NCBI GenBank assembly: GCA_951799425.1 | Contig: OX637398.1 | Span: 2,976,001-3,040,000, forward strand | Direction of reading: 5' to 3' | Origin: Ilex aquifolium | Taxonomy: Eukaryota; Streptophyta; Magnoliopsida; Aquifoliales; Aquifoliaceae | DNA length: 64,000 nt | Program-made: the position numbers and the translations under genes | Shown here: piece after piece, positions 36,120 through 49,300 of the stretch | Numbering within the stretch: the stretch's first letter is position 1 | How the letters are laid out: every line of letters starts with the position of its first letter | The notes under the pieces: generated by a model | Seen by the model: the letters and a program-made list of their open reading frames with translations, nothing else | Database searches by the model: none | What the model was told of the DNA's origin: nothing

Positions 36120-37566
36120 ACTGTCAGACGCATCATCGTCCAAATCAAAAAAATCAGAAAGTTCAAGATCGAAAATAAGTAACGGATCCTCTAAAATTTA
36201 AATTTCGGTATTTTTATGATCAAAATGCTCCGTTTTTGCATAGTCGATTGCATGGAAACGATCAAGACGACACTGCATTTGATCATTTTCACGTTCAAGC
36301 CTTGATATAACATCGTCATGATTGTTTGAATTCTGTGAATTGTAAACATCAGTCGAACGTGTCTTTGGTACCACAAGTCCATACCAACGACAAAATCCTT
36401 CAAGGTCGCATAACTGTTGTCATCTTAGCGTGGGTTCGATATGAGCACCTGGAGGTGGATAGTCAGTTGCAGGCCCAACAATTACATGTTCAGCTTGACC
36501 GATAGGGTTACAAGGGTTGATGAGCTCAGTGCGGAATGCACGCTTTCCTCCATAACACGTTACACCACTGTAATCAATATATGATCCAATAAAAGGAACT
36601 TTGTTCAGCGATGTTGATTTTTCAGTTGAGAGTTCATGTTTGTTAGCCGAAGATGAACTATTTTGGTCATTGCGTGAAGAAGAATCTTCATTAGTTTGAC
36701 TGCATTGTGTATGTGATGTGCACCTATGCATCTTGTTTAATGGTGGTGCATTTACAAAATTGTGAATGCTAGTATATATATACTCGGTTTGGCAATTTAA
36801 AATTACAGTGAAAGGATAGCACACTGCAAAATTCGGAACTGATTTGACAATGACAGGATGTGACAATAAAAATGTTAGGATATGACAATACACTGAATAG
36901 ACTGATAAAACCGCGAGATTGATTAAAGTAAATATGACATCACATTACAAAGTTCAGAATTGATTTGACAATGACAGGATATGACAATGAAAAAGTTGAG
37001 ATATGACAACACATTAAATAGACTGATAAAACCACGATATTGATTAAAGTAAATAGGATGTAGACATATACGTTTTATACTTAATAAGTTGTACACTAAT
37101 TATATTTGTTAATTTTCATCAGACATATACTCATCTGATAGGTATTCTTCATTACACAATACATTAGATCGCTCAGTAGTTGTCAACTCCCTGCCAAATG
37201 CAGTTGCCACTATGTCAGTTGCTATTTGAAGCATATAATATCGGCACTTACGCAACATCATCCTATTATTCTCCTTTCGTACACGTTTAACTGCTGCTTC
37301 ATAGTTCATTCTATTCTTTCATGACATAGTAAGTGAAAGTCTATATGTCATCGGTATACCAAGTTTTCTCAGATATGTGCATAATGAGTGTGATTCATTA
37401 ACACGAAAAGGTCACTCTCGTTGGAGTCCGACATAATATTCTTTTGGATTAAAAAATCTTTCACTCTTGTAATCATCATCTCTCTCTTGTAATAACCAAA
37501 CTGGTTTATGGCTACGACTGTTATCACATGCTCGTGGTCTTGATGTAGACATAATGTGAAATACAT
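36120..37566 (-). pseudogene. Decayed coding remnants of the MULE (identity uncertain)
   Basis: Minus-strand open pieces at 36191-36403, 36420-36893, 37109-37309 and 37369-37566 have protein-like composition and frame changes between them. One frame near 36200-36420 reads a short Cys-containing block followed by a coiled-coil-like SRLERENDQMQCRLDRF. The piece at 36420-36893 is Ser/Asn/Glu-rich in the middle and ends GPATDYPPPGAHIEPTLR. I recognise no catalytic motif. They are co-oriented with the remnant at 39409-39924 and are inferred to be transposon coding debris. Confidence 0.35.
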
Positions 37567-37624
37567 GTGATATGAACCACCCCGTATTTTGTTTTTATAG
37601 TGGTTTCATTGTCTTAAATGCATC

Positions 37625-39398
37625 AGTGTGTAGTCACTTATTTTGTCGTATAAGTACCATTGTCAGCATTGAAGTAGTGTGTGTCACATTTATATTTGAG
37701 TTGATGGTGAAACATTGAAAATAGAGTGCACTCAATGTGACTATTGCTTGATCGCTTTCGTTGTAGTATATCCTAACCTCCGAATATCATCCCTCAATGC
37801 GTATAGTCTATGTGTGGAGGGGAGTGTCACTCTTCCTTGAAATGATGTCAAAAGAAAGGGCAACAGAATGGTGGAATGAATGAAATGTGTGTGTGTGTGT
37901 GAACAAAAATGCTTCTCAAGCGCAAGAAGGCTTTTGTGTGTCGTGTTTTACTTGAAACTGTATTCCAAGATCGTCTCCTCAGGGAAGGAGGTGAATCGTG
38001 TAGAAGGTAATTTTTGTGAAAGAAAAGTGTAAAATCTTTTGTTTGAAGTTGGTTTGTGATTTGTGTTGTGATGAAATTGAAATGGAAAACAAGTGTTGGC
38101 TAGTCAAAAGGTTTCACTCCAATGGGAATGTCAAGTCGACTCGAACCCTTCCTCCAATAGTGCATAGATGAACGATTAATTCGTGGGAAGCGAGGGACGA
38201 GATGGAAGTGAGGATCCAAGCATAACCTGTGACAAGTCTACGAGATATCAAAGACTCACACATGTCCTCTCTCAACTCAGTTAAACCGAACCATCGTACA
38301 TCGAGGGGAGAAAAACAGATGAGTTGAAATGGCATACCCAAGAGGAGGTCTCTCTTGGATTAGCCAACTTAAAGATTTAGCTACTCATGCTTAAGGTAAA
38401 GACAACAATGTAATGAAAAGACATTATGAAGAAATAAAGATTGGAGCTAAGCATAAACGAAATGCATCAATATAACTTTCGGATAATTTATACATGTTCA
38501 TCACCTCTTGCTAAAGAGTGAATGAGAAACTACTCACTCTTCATTGCTTTGGTAAAGCTAGAAAAGTAAGTGATACTCATCCCTCCAAGTAGAGGAATTA
38601 CAAGGTAAAAACATATTACACAAGGAGCCGATCTTCGACAAAGAATGAGTGAATCACGTTTCACCCTTCACGGCTTTGGTAAAGCTCTAGAAAAGTGGAA
38701 GAGTTTCACTCTTCTAAGGGAAGAAGGAAGCTCAACAATGGAAGTAAAAGAAAGCAATAAATTAAAAGAAATGAATAATACAATAAAAGAAGGCAATACT
38801 TAAATTAGAAAAAAGCAATTAAAAGAAAGTAATAATACAAGAAAGAAATCAATTACTTTTTGAGGGTTTCCCACAACCAAAAGGATTCTTTTCAAGAAAA
38901 CAATGATACAAGAAAGCAATAATGACTTTTGGAGGGTTTTTCACTACCAAAAAGGTACTCTTTATAAGAAAGATGATACAAGAGAAAAAGATGATTTTTA
39001 CAAGACCCAAGGGGTGGGTATTTATAGGCAACCAAAAGATGCTCTTTACAAGCCCTAAGAAGATGCCATTTACAAGCCCCAAGAAGATGCCCTTTGAATT
39101 ACACTTTGATCCCCCTTTGTTTTGAGCTTTAATAATTGGCGCCCTATAGTTTGTAGCTTTGATAATTGGCTCCCTAGTAATTTGTAGCTTTGACGCACAA
39201 AACCCTGAAAAGAACAATAATTAATGCATTATCCCTAATTGACATACTAACCCTAATTTGACTTATTTTGACTAGTTTAACTAACACAATTGTCATATTA
39301 ACTTAATTAAATTATGCATTAATTAAAGTTAATCAACTACACACTATTATTTGTCAACGTAACAACACACTGGTACGTAGTCACTGTGACTACACACT
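37625..39398. mobile_element. Possible insertion bounded by 13 bp inverted repeats within the MULE
   Basis: AGTGTGTAGTCAC at 37625-37637 is found inverted at 39386-39398. The segment separates two groups of minus-strand coding remnants. CATTGAAGT also recurs near 37669 and 39412. The interior has direct repeats such as GGCTTTGGTAAAGCT and AAGAAAGCAATAAT, but no gene. The class cannot be assigned. Confidence 0.35.
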
Positions 39399-39408
39399 AA
39401 GACGTCTA

Positions 39409-39924
39409 CTACATTGAAGTTACTAGACCCCGATTCATGTCCGTGATACATTCAACAGTCACAAGTTCATCGTTCACAATTTCCAGACCAATATATGTAT
39501 TCATGTTCGGTCCTGTTCCAAGTGTAAATGAATATCTACATGTCAACTTCAACTTGTTATGCGTCATGTCCAACTCCATTACAGTGTAAATTTTACTCAA
39601 CAACTCTGGCAGTTGTGTGCCACTATTAATAACAATTCCACATTTGAGAGGACAATTGTATGATAAACCCTCCGATCCATATTTCATTCGTCCACCTCAA
39701 TATAGCAAAACGGTTCCTTGTTTTTCTGTCATTTTAATTAGTTTCCGTTGTGGAATAAGTTCTGAATTCACAAGAACCTGGGAATAGATAGAAAATGTTA
39801 ATACTTGAGGAAGAATAGATCCATAGTTAATCAAAGTCCCATGAAATTTAACGCATGCGACATACAAGAATTGGTAAAATACGAAAACCTCAGGGTTTGA
39901 AGTGTCAAGCAAGCAAACAAACAA
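39409..39924 (-). pseudogene. MULE transposase N-terminal-like remnant
   Basis: Two minus-strand open pieces (39697-39924 and 39409-39687) are in one frame around a TGA near 39696. They read MTEKQGTVLLY, then GGRMKYGSEGLSYNCPLKCG and a block ending LKLTCRYSF. A start with charged residues and a small hydrophobic/Gly motif followed by a K-L-x-C-R-Y block resembles the N-terminal region of plant MuDR-type transposases. A splice site may separate part of the upstream piece. No DDE core is present in the window. Confidence 0.45.
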
Positions 39925-40261
39925 ACTGGGAGATCAAACCAATACCATGAACTTTGATACAAATAGTAACATTGGTGGTGCTTGCTGACTATGAGACATA
40001 ACAACAATGCTATTACTGAGATTGAGAGAGCGAGATGGTATTGAAAAATTGTGTTGCTTGGACATTTATGAAAATTTTATGGAACTTTAATCATATACAA
40101 AATCTTAAACAATTTATAGAAATGTTGGTTCAATTGACGTTTTACATCGTGAGCAGAGGTTTATGTCGTCGTAAAACTACTATCGCAGTGGCCTTGGTGG
40201 TGGTGGTGGGGTTGTGGCCTTGGCGGTGGTGTTGCTCGTGGTGGAATGGATGTCTGTGATT

Positions 40262-40562
40262 TTGAATTTCAAATGAGAAAATTTGGGAAAAATGACAGAA
40301 GGAAGGTAGAAGGGAAAGAGAAAGGGGCCAAATAGCAACCATAAAAACGTTGGTTGAACCAACGTTTTTTAGGATATTTACAAAAACGTTGGTTCATTTG
40401 ACTTTTTTAAAAAATAAAATGTTTTGAAAGACGTTTGTTCGAATAACGTTTTTACACAAAAAACGTCATTTTAACTGACGTCTTTTACTCTAAAAACGTT
40501 AGTTGGAATAACTTTTTTAAAACTGCATGGGTATCAGAAATAGTTTGAAAACTACAATATTT
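40262..40562. repeat. Copy of MULE terminal region with GTTGGTT palindromes
   Basis: Parallels 52850-53150. Both have AGAAGGAAGG followed by AACGTTGGTT palindromes, AACGTCA/TGACGTC pairs and the closing block AAAACT.CATG...GAAATAGTTT.AAAACTACAATATTTT. It includes an arm pair AAAAACGTTGGTT, a central G and AACCAACGTTTTT around 40344-40370. It lacks the GAGCTTTTACCCC terminus. Confidence 0.65.
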
Positions 40563-40783
40563 TGGAATGTCTTCTATTTTCCATGTTTTAAAATCTTATA
40601 AGGGAAAGAACTAAACACGACCATCAAAAGAAAAAAAATGGTTACTACTAATTAAGTTCTTACAACGTGGAGAGATCAATGTCAAGGTCATTTAAAGGCC
40701 GGCAGGGGTATCCACCCCATAGATATAGTCTTTTTTCATGTTGAATCTTCTATTAATTTTACTCCTAAATACCTTTTTAGGCT

Positions 40784-41854
40784 TGCTTCAACTTCAAAAA
40801 GTGTAAACCCAAGCGCAGGTTGAGCAGAGTAATATAATCTCGGAAGTCCGAGGTCGATCCCACGAGGAATTGTAACAAGGAACAATCACACAAACAACAA
40901 AAGTAATTTGAACGGAAAAGGATTTGTTTAGAAAGTTGTTGATTGGAAAAAAGTGATTTTTGGTAATTAAAACAGTAATAAATAAAATACTAGAGCATCA
41001 GGTACTCCCTCTCAACTTCATACAATAATAGTTAAAGACTCAAAGCTTGACTTGAAAGATGAATTAAATGTCAGTTAATCCGATTAACAAAGCAAGTGAT
41101 AAATCCAAAGGTTATAATCAAAAGACTACCAGAAACCTGAATAATCATTCAATCATATTATTTTATGAAATAATGTTAATCCTTCCAGCATGGAATAACC
41201 AGTGATTTATACGCAGGGAAAATCAAGCAATCGATGTACGTGGCACAACAACTCAAGAGTTTATACAGCATAAACACTTTGCTAAAAGATTAGGGATTAA
41301 ATTAACATAATAACATAAATCTTTAAGTACAAGAGTCAATAACAATACCGGATTCCGTTGAGAGGTTTTCCCCTAGCCCTAACTTAGCCTTCTAGCCAGA
41401 CATGGTAAAAGGATCTCAAAACCGATTAATGAAAAAGAACTCTCTTTTCAAGGTCCTAGGTTTGTATTTATAAAGTACATTCCAAAGAGATTGCATCCCA
41501 TTAGGATTCTAAATTCGGCAGCAGAAACTTGACACGCGTCCGGACGCACCTCTCAGAACCGTCCGGACGCAACTTCCAGAATGGTCCTTTCTCCGTTTAT
41601 CAGCTTTCTGTCAATCGCGTCCGGACGCGTACTCTTCTTCCGTCCGGACGCGTGTTCCAGTGTGATCCGTCCTGAGCTATGCTTCATCTTTCCATAATTT
41701 GACCCCAAAACTATGCTTTTGACCTGCAAATTATCACAAATCAACATTTAATAGCATAACACCCAATCTTGGATAAACTCTTATATTTATCACACTTTTA
41801 CAATTAAAATATCAATCTTTCCTAATAATAATTGTGATTATTTGGCCTTAATCA
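40784..41854 (-). repeat. 3' LTR of the Athila element
   Basis: 1071 bp, TG...CA on both strands' reading (TGCTTCAACTTC to CCTTAATCA on plus). A TATA-like TTTATAAATAC lies on the minus strand near 41467-41478. Four copies of a palindrome GCGTCCGGACGC/CCGTCCGGACGC lie at 41536, 41559, 41617 and 41640. Confidence 0.96.
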
Positions 41855-43721
41855 CACCCCCCCACTTAGATCTTGCTAGTCCCTAGCAAGACAAATATCA
41901 ATAGATACAACCACTGATTTTAGGAAACAAAATAAAATGCAATAAAACAAAACCACTTTCGTAGGACTCACGATTGCATTTAGCCTATGCAACAAGCCTT
42001 TAAACTCCTAGGTTTCCCTAGTGGACGAGTATAGTCTCGTGAGGGTTTACAGAGATGATACCCACAAACATCACCCTTTGATCAAACATCTGAATAATAA
42101 ATTTATAATATAAATTGTCACCACACTATTGAAATTCAAAGACACAACTTTCTATAAGCACACGCAAAACATAATATAAAACTATGCGCTATATAACTGT
42201 ATGCACTTATCATATTCTCATATAAACTCGTGTGTAGTGTGAGTTAACTATACCAAGTCAGCAATTTATCCAATAATCACCTCTACAACTATCAACTATT
42301 CGTCTCAATGTCAAATCTCACAAGATAATTCACTCATAAAAGATTCTCTCAGATTATTGTGACTATTCTCTCAAATATCACATGTGAGAAGAAGATATTT
42401 AAGTCAAGACAAAATAATGCTCACATGTCTATTAAAATAATTGTAATCCAAAAGAAAAGAATTTGACATAATCTCATGAAAGGAAATCAACACACAATAA
42501 ACAAATAATCAATATTCTCTTCCTTATTCACACAAGTCATGCATCCTCAATACACTCTTGAGATCAGATAGGACTTTATTTAAGGTTGTAATGGGGCCTT
42601 GGGATTAGGGTTTTGAAACGAAGGATATACAGGAATTCAAAAGACCATTCCGAGAGAACATGTACATTACACAACCAAAATTCTTTCCATAGTCTTTCAC
42701 TCTCCATCCTTTAGAAGCACAATTTACATCACTTGCTCATATATTTTTTTCTTTTCAAACACATGCTTGCTATTTTTTTTCTTTTTTTCTTTTTTTCACA
42801 GCTAGACATATTGTCTTTTTTTTTTTTTTTTAACAAGACATCTAATGCAAATATTCACAAGTATGTAAAACTCCCTTTTTTTTTTCTTTTCTTTTCTTAA
42901 CCAACATCTCCCACATTACATAAACAATCAAAGTTCAATCTCAGGATAACCAAGGGTAAAAGATATTTTTTTTTTCATTGGCTTGGTTATTATATGTTGG
43001 GTATAAGAAATAAAATTTTGTTTTAAGGGCTCAATCATGGCTTCTAGGGATAATAATATTCAAAGAATAAGGTTTAGGCTCAAATAATGACAAAGATGAC
43101 CTAAAATCATATCTCAAGAGCTTTTAATAACACACTTCTTATGTAAATAATTCAAAGTCAAGCAATCATTCACAATATTGGTGTTAACCAAAACAAAAAT
43201 AATGAGACTATTGAAGGAGATTAGCTGAAAAAATATTTTTTTTATTGAGTAAATGTAAATAACCCTCCAAGAAAGATTGGATCAAAACTCACTAAGGTTT
43301 TTATGCATCTCCACTATATGTTTCAAGTTCTCAAGGTAAAATATCTAACAAATTTTCAACTTGGTAAAGTCTAAAGTGCACAAATTGTGAGTTTTTATAA
43401 GAACATGATATGAGATACAAAAATATAGAATAAAGTTCTATGTGATGCTTAAACAATTGCAAATTTAAAGTTGAACAAATTATTTCAATTATGTGCTATC
43501 AACTTATTCATAACAATGTTATTTAGATATTTGATAATACACCAAACAAAATATGCATTTTATATAATAATGAGAATTTGAGTACAATGCATATTCAAAA
43601 GATAAAAGAAATCAAGCCTAACAAAAACTACCCAAAATAGGCTTTGATTTCTACAGATAACTGGAAAAGAAAATAAAAGAAACGATTTTTCTAAAAACAC
43701 CGGGACATAGAAGAAATCATC
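41855..43721 (-). other. Non-coding spacer between env-like ORF and 3' LTR of Athila
   Basis: 1.87 kb, AT-rich, no open frame of note. Contains pyrimidine tracts at 42750-42895 and 42967-42978. The polypurine tract is at the extreme end (41855-41868). Long non-coding spacers at this position are usual in Athila elements. Confidence 0.7.
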
Positions 43722-44790
43722 CTAAGATGAGGGGTCTGCCTGATCCTGAGAACTCAGCCCTAGCCCCCTCATCTGCGCCCTCATCTCCCTCCTCATCTCT
43801 CTCTGCCCTCTCAATAGCTCCAACAAAATCTGCCGGTCAGTCCTGGGATCAGTGTCCTCATCCACTGGTATGTCAAAATCTTCATCGAAGTTGAAGAGCT
43901 GATCCCAATCCTCTACCGGTATATCACCCTCAGCTGCAGCCTCCCCCTGCTAGCTCCTCATCCCCACTGGCCTCGCCACACTCCGACTCTTTAAAAGAGA
44001 ACCGGAGTTGAGTGCAACAACCTTCTTTGCCTTCTCCATCGTGGCGTCAATCACCACCCCCGCCTTTTCACAGAAGGCAGTAGCCAGACCGGGAAATGGG
44101 AGAGATGGTTTTTTTAGGGTCAACAATGGCCTTACGCATCTCAGAGAAAATAAGGGAGGGGAGGTCTATAGTCTTGCCAGTGCCTATGGCATACAGAAGT
44201 CGGGCTCGGTCAGGGTATATGTGATTATTCCTCAGCAAAGGAAAAATGTTGGAGACTGAAATCAGATTGAGAATCTTGTACTTATTGGTCAAGTCTCCCT
44301 GCTGAAGGAATTTCACTCCGTTAGTCCACACAAAATCTTGATCACCCATTAACTCCCTACCCACCTCATCACCACCAAAATTCTGGGGGTATTCATGGAT
44401 AGCCACCCGGGCTTGAGTCATTCCAGTCAGTTGGGCAATGGCTGAGGCATCTATACTGATGTGCTTACCTCGGACATAGGTGGTCAGCTGACCATTCCCG
44501 AGGTCATCAGCATTGCTGTAGAACTCCCTTGCCAGGATGGGAATGAAAGGCCAATCTCTACCCATAAACTCGGCCCACCCTCTAGATGTGATGATCTCTT
44601 GGATTCCTAATCGAGAGAAATCCTTGAGTTCAATCTTCCTCTCACAGACAAAGGGTTTGGAGGCGTAGTGTTTCTCGAATCTTACCCGCTCCTCTAGTAT
44701 TTGGAAATGTATCGGGTCAAAGGTGGTGTCCTCCTCTTCTTGGGTGCTTGATCGGGCTCTCTTTGAGGAGGAGGCTCTTGGTGGTGCCAT
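43722..44790 (-). pseudogene. Athila env-like / PF20167-type ORF, broken
   Basis: ATG at 44790 opens 240 codons to a stop at 44068. The N-terminus is Ser/Arg-rich (MAPPRASSSKRARSS). The core includes FMGRDWPFIPILAREFYSNA, GKHISIDASAIAQLTGM and DRARLLYAIGTGKTIDL, the pattern of the putative plant transposon protein domain found in Athila env-like ORFs. A one-base change in an A7 run near 44114 shifts the frame; family-like sequence continues in the other frame to a TAG near 43952 and then an acidic, Arg/Met-rich tail to a stop at 43722-43724. No signal peptide or convincing transmembrane segment is visible in the part read. The role of this ORF in Athila is unknown. Confidence 0.7.
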
Positions 44791-44879
44791 AGTTGTTAAA
44801 ATAGAGAAGAGAGAAGTGGAATGGGTGAGAGTTGTTTGAAATTCGGTTTAGAAACGTGCAAAACAAGTTAACTGAGGTC

Positions 44880-45170
44880 CCTATTTATAGATTTGCACAT
44901 GCGTCCGGACGCATTGGGTGTTTCCGTCCGGACGCGGTTCAACTACCGGCATTAATAAGCTTTGAATGACACGCGTCCGGACGCGTGGTAAGGTTCCGTC
45001 CGGACGCGTACTCTGAATTTGAAACGGTTAGCCTTCCCGTGCGGACGCATGACAAATCACCGTCCGGACGCGTGTTCCAGTAAGTTCAGCCTATTCTTCC
45101 CCGTCCGGACGCAAACTCCAGAAGATTTTATACTATAATTCATGCGTCTGGACGCGAGTTCCAGTGAATT
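44880..45170 (-). repeat. Array of eight CG-rich palindromes between integrase and env-like ORF
   Basis: The 12-mer [GC]CGTCCGGACGC occurs at 44901, 44924, 44973, 44996, 45060 and 45101, with single-base variants at 45037 (CCGTGCGGACGC) and 45144 (GCGTCTGGACGC). Spacing alternates at about 23 bp within pairs and 36-50 bp between pairs. Several copies are followed by GTTCCAG or CTCCAG. The same palindrome occurs four times in each LTR. Confidence 0.95.
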
Positions 45171-45550
45171 GATTCCTTTATACTTAGAAAAATTTTCACT
45201 TTTCTTCAACTCTTTCTCTCCCAAGTGGTTCCCTTCTTCTTCTAAAAATTTCTAAGGCTAAAAATGCACACAAAACTATATATATATATATTTTTAGATA
45301 GATAGATACATGCACATACATGCACACTGAATTGGCCAATCAAAAAAATCAAACATGTATGCTTCACCCCCCCACTCAAAAGTTTGCATTGTCCTCAATG
45401 TAACAACACGCAATGTAATATTAAATAAGGGTTACGGAGACATACCAGATGCTCGGATAATGTGCTCATGTATCTGTGAAAAAAAAAATAAACAAAAACA
45501 AAAGAACAACACTTATATACATAACTGTACAGAAAATGGTTAGAGATGGA

Positions 45551-46399
45551 TCATTCATAGTGGGGATCCACCAATTCGATGGATTCCACTTCCACAATAC
45601 CCTCCTCCAAGAATGGTTTCAATCTTTGCCCATTAACCTTAAACATGTTCCCATTACTTGGGTTTTCAATCTCCACTGTTCCATATGGGAATACTTCCTT
45701 GACAACGTACGGACCACTCCATCTAGTCCGAAGCTTTCCCTTAAAGATGTGAAGCCTAGAATTATAAAGAAGAACTTTCTGTGCAGGTGTAAAGGTTTTA
45801 CGCACAATATTCTTATCATGAAACACCTTCATGCGTTCTTTACTGATTCTAGAGTTCTCATATGCCTCATTCCGGATCTCATCAAGCTCATTTAGCTGTA
45901 ATTTCCGTGCGGTGTCAACTTGGTCAAAACTAAAGTTGAACATTTTAATGGCCCAATATGCTTTATGCTCTACTTCCACAGGCAAGTGACAAACTTTTCC
46001 ATAAATCAATCTATACGGAGACATACCAATCGGGGATTTATATGCAGTTCGGTATGCCCATAATGCATCAATTAGTCGTAACGACCAATCTTTACGATCT
46101 GGGTTCACCGTTTTTTCCAAAATGTAAGAAATTTCCCGATTGACAAGCTCTACTTGACCACTTGTCTGTGGGTGATAGGGAGTTGCAACTTTATGTGTTA
46201 CACCATATTTTTTCATCAAATTCTCAAAAGACCTATTACAGAAATGCAATCCCCCATAACTGATAATGGCTCGAGGTATACCAAATCTGGACAAAATATT
46301 TTCCTTTAAAAATTTCAAAACAACTTTATGATCATTTGTCCGACATGGTATAGCTTCAACCCACTTAGAGACATAATCTATTCCCACTATAATGTACAT
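45551..46399 (-). CDS. Athila integrase C-terminal part (frame-shifted continuation of pol)
   Basis: 282 codons continuing the integrase catalytic core. [11 protein letters not shown] carries the second part of the core, followed by a [13 protein letters not shown] block ending in a Glu-bearing helix (LVNREIS) and a C-terminal domain with the [13 protein letters not shown] motif. It overlaps the end of the upstream pol frame (46365-49736) by 35 bases in another frame. The break is one extra base in a T5 run (minus strand, near 46417-46421). It could be a real mutation or a homopolymer sequencing error. Confidence 0.8.
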   Translation of the reverse strand: MYIIVGIDYVSKWVEAIPCRTNDHKVVLKFLKENILSRFGIPRAIISYGGLHFCNRSFENLMKKYGVTHKVATPYHPQTSGQVELVNREISYILEKTVNPDRKDWSLRLIDALWAYRTAYKSPIGMSPYRLIYGKVCHLPVEVEHKAYWAIKMFNFSFDQVDTARKLQLNELDEIRNEAYENSRISKERMKVFHDKNIVRKTFTPAQKVLLYNSRLHIFKGKLRTRWSGPYVVKEVFPYGTVEIENPSNGNMFKVNGQRLKPFLEEGIVEVESIELVDPHYE

Positions 46400-49300
46400 A
46401 TACCCAAAAGATGGGGGAAAAAGGACCCATGAAATCTATTCCCCAGCAGTCAAAAATTTCTATGATCCAAATCGGGTTTAGGGGCATCATATTCCTACGG
46501 GTCAATCCCCCCAGTTTTTGACATCGCTCACACACTTTACAAAAATTATGGGCATCCTTAAAAATTGTAGGCCAATAAAATCCGCACTGCAAAATTTTTG
46601 CAGCGGTTTTTTTCATAGAAAAATGGCCTCCACACGCTCCCAAATGACAAAAAGATAAAATGCTACTTACCTCATCATCAGGTACACATCTCCGGATAAT
46701 CTGGTCTGGGCAATATTTGAAAAGGTATGGGTCATCCCAGAAGAAACTCTTTACTTCGACTAAAAATTTCCTCTTATCCAAAGCAGTCCAAGCCGGTGGC
46801 ATGTTACCTGTAACAAGAAAATTCACAATGTCAGCAAACCATGGTAATGAAGAAACTGCCAATAACTGTTCATCCGGGAAAGTATCTTTGATCGGCACTG
46901 TCTCAATGGGCACATCACTCACCAGTCTAGACAAATAGTCAGCCACTACATTTTCTACTCCTTTTTTATCCTTAATAGTGATATCAAATTCTTGGAGTAG
47001 TAGGATCCACCTTAACAGTCTCGGCTTTGCATCTTTCTTAGTTAATAAGTATTTGAGAGCTGCATGGTCTGTGAAGATAACAATGGGAAAACCCACTAAG
47101 TACGACCTGAATTTGTCTAGTGCAAATACTACAGCCAATAATTCTTTTTCTGTGGTAGAATAGTTCATCTGTGCACTATTTAAAGTTCTACTGGCATAGT
47201 AGATGACATGAGGCTTTTTGTCATTCCTTTGTCCTAAAACCGCCCCTACAGCATAGTCACTGGCGTCACACATGATTTCGAAAGGACGACTCCAATCTGG
47301 GGGTTGCATGATTGGAGCAGTGACAAGCATGCCCTTTAACTTATCAAAAGCTTCTTGGCATGCTTTATCCCACTCAAAAGGTGTGTCTTTCCCTAGGAGA
47401 TTGCAGAGTGGTCTAGATATGGAACTAAAATCCTTTATAAATCTCCTATAAAAACCAGCATGACCCAAGAAAGATCTAACATCCTTAAGGGCTTTAGGGA
47501 TAGGTAAATTAACGATTAATTCAATTTTGGCCTTATCTACCTGAATTCCCTCAAAAGAGACAATGTGACCAAGAACAATTCCCTTCCGAACCATGAAGTG
47601 GCATTTCTCCCAGTTAAGTACCAGGTTCTTTTCTTCACATCTTATAAGCACTTTCTCAAGGTTAGATAAACAGTCATCATAGGAATCACCATAGACAGTA
47701 AAATCATCCATAAAAACTTCAAGAAAACGTTCAACCATATCACTGAAAATACTAAGCATACACCTTTGAAAAGTCGCCGGTGCATTGCATAGTCCAAAAG
47801 GCATCCTTCGATAAGCAAAGGTGCCAAAAGGGCAAGTAAATGTGGTCTTCTCTTGGTCTTCTAGGGCAATTTCAATCTGGTTATATCCCGAATAACCATC
47901 TAAAAAGCAATAGTACAAGTGTGAAGCAACCCTTTCTAAAATTTGATCCATAAAAGGCAGAGGGAAGTGGTCTTTTCTAGTAACAGCGTTAAGTCTCCTG
48001 TAGTCTATGCACATTCTCCAACCAGTAACTGTCCTAGTTGGCACAAGTTCATTATTTTCATTAGCAACTACAGTGACTCCAGATTTCTTAGGAACTACCT
48101 GTGTGGGACTTACCCATTTGCTGTCTGCAATAGGGTAGATAATTCCTACATCTAACAGTTTCAACACCTCTTTTTTCACAACTTCTTTCATATGTGGATT
48201 TAGCCTACGTTGCATCTCCCTAGATGTTTTAGCATTATCTTCCAAATAAATCTTATGGGTACAAACCAAAGGGCTAATTCCTTTTATATCAGCTAAAGTC
48301 CAGCCAATTGCACTCTTATGTTCCTTAAGAAGGTGTAACAACATACCTTCCTGTGCTGAATTCAATCGAGAAGAAATTATTACCGGATAAGTTTCATCAT
48401 CTCCTAAAAATGCATATTTCAAATCTACCGGTAATTGCTTGAGGTCTAGCTTGGGAGCTTTATCCTTGGATGGTATTGGTGGATCAGTTCTTGGTGGGAG
48501 CTCCTCAAATCTCTGTCTCAACTCTCTCATTTGAGGTACCTGCAAAGAGTTTAACATATCAGTTGAAACAGAAATTTCAGAATTCCTCTCATCTATCTCT
48601 AACTCAGAATATTGTTCAAGCAAACACGCTTCAAGTGGATCAAACAAGGAAGAATCATATACTCTGCTTGGAACAATATATTCAATCATGTTAACTTCAT
48701 GCACATCTTCATCAATATTCCCAGGTTGTTTGCACACGTTAAAAATGTTGAGCTCTAATGTCATATTCCCAAAGGTCAATTTCATCACACCATTCCTGCA
48801 ATTAATTAGAGCATTTGAAGTTGCTAGGAATGGTCTGCCTAAAATGACGGGAATTTGAGCACTAGTATTTAATACAGGTTGAGTGTCCAAAATTATGAAA
48901 TCCACGGGAAAATAAAATTTATCAACCTGTACTAAAACATCCTCCACCATACCCCTCGGTATCTTTACTGATCGGTCAGCTAATTGAAGTGTAACCGAAG
49001 TGGGTTTTAACTCCCCCAACCCTAATTGTTCATATACTGAATAAGGAAGCAAATTCACACTAGCTCCTAAATCCAGTAATGCTTGTTCAATTTTATGGTT
49101 GCCTATAACACAAGAAATAGTAGGACAACCTGGGTCTTTATACTTTGGTGGAGTTCTGTGCTGTATAATGGAGGATACTTGCTCAGTCAAAAATGCCTTC
49201 TTTTGCACATTTAATTTCCTTTTAACAGTGCATAACTCTTTCAAAAATTTTGCATAAGAAGGTATTTGTTTAATGGCATCCAACAAGGGAATATTGATTT

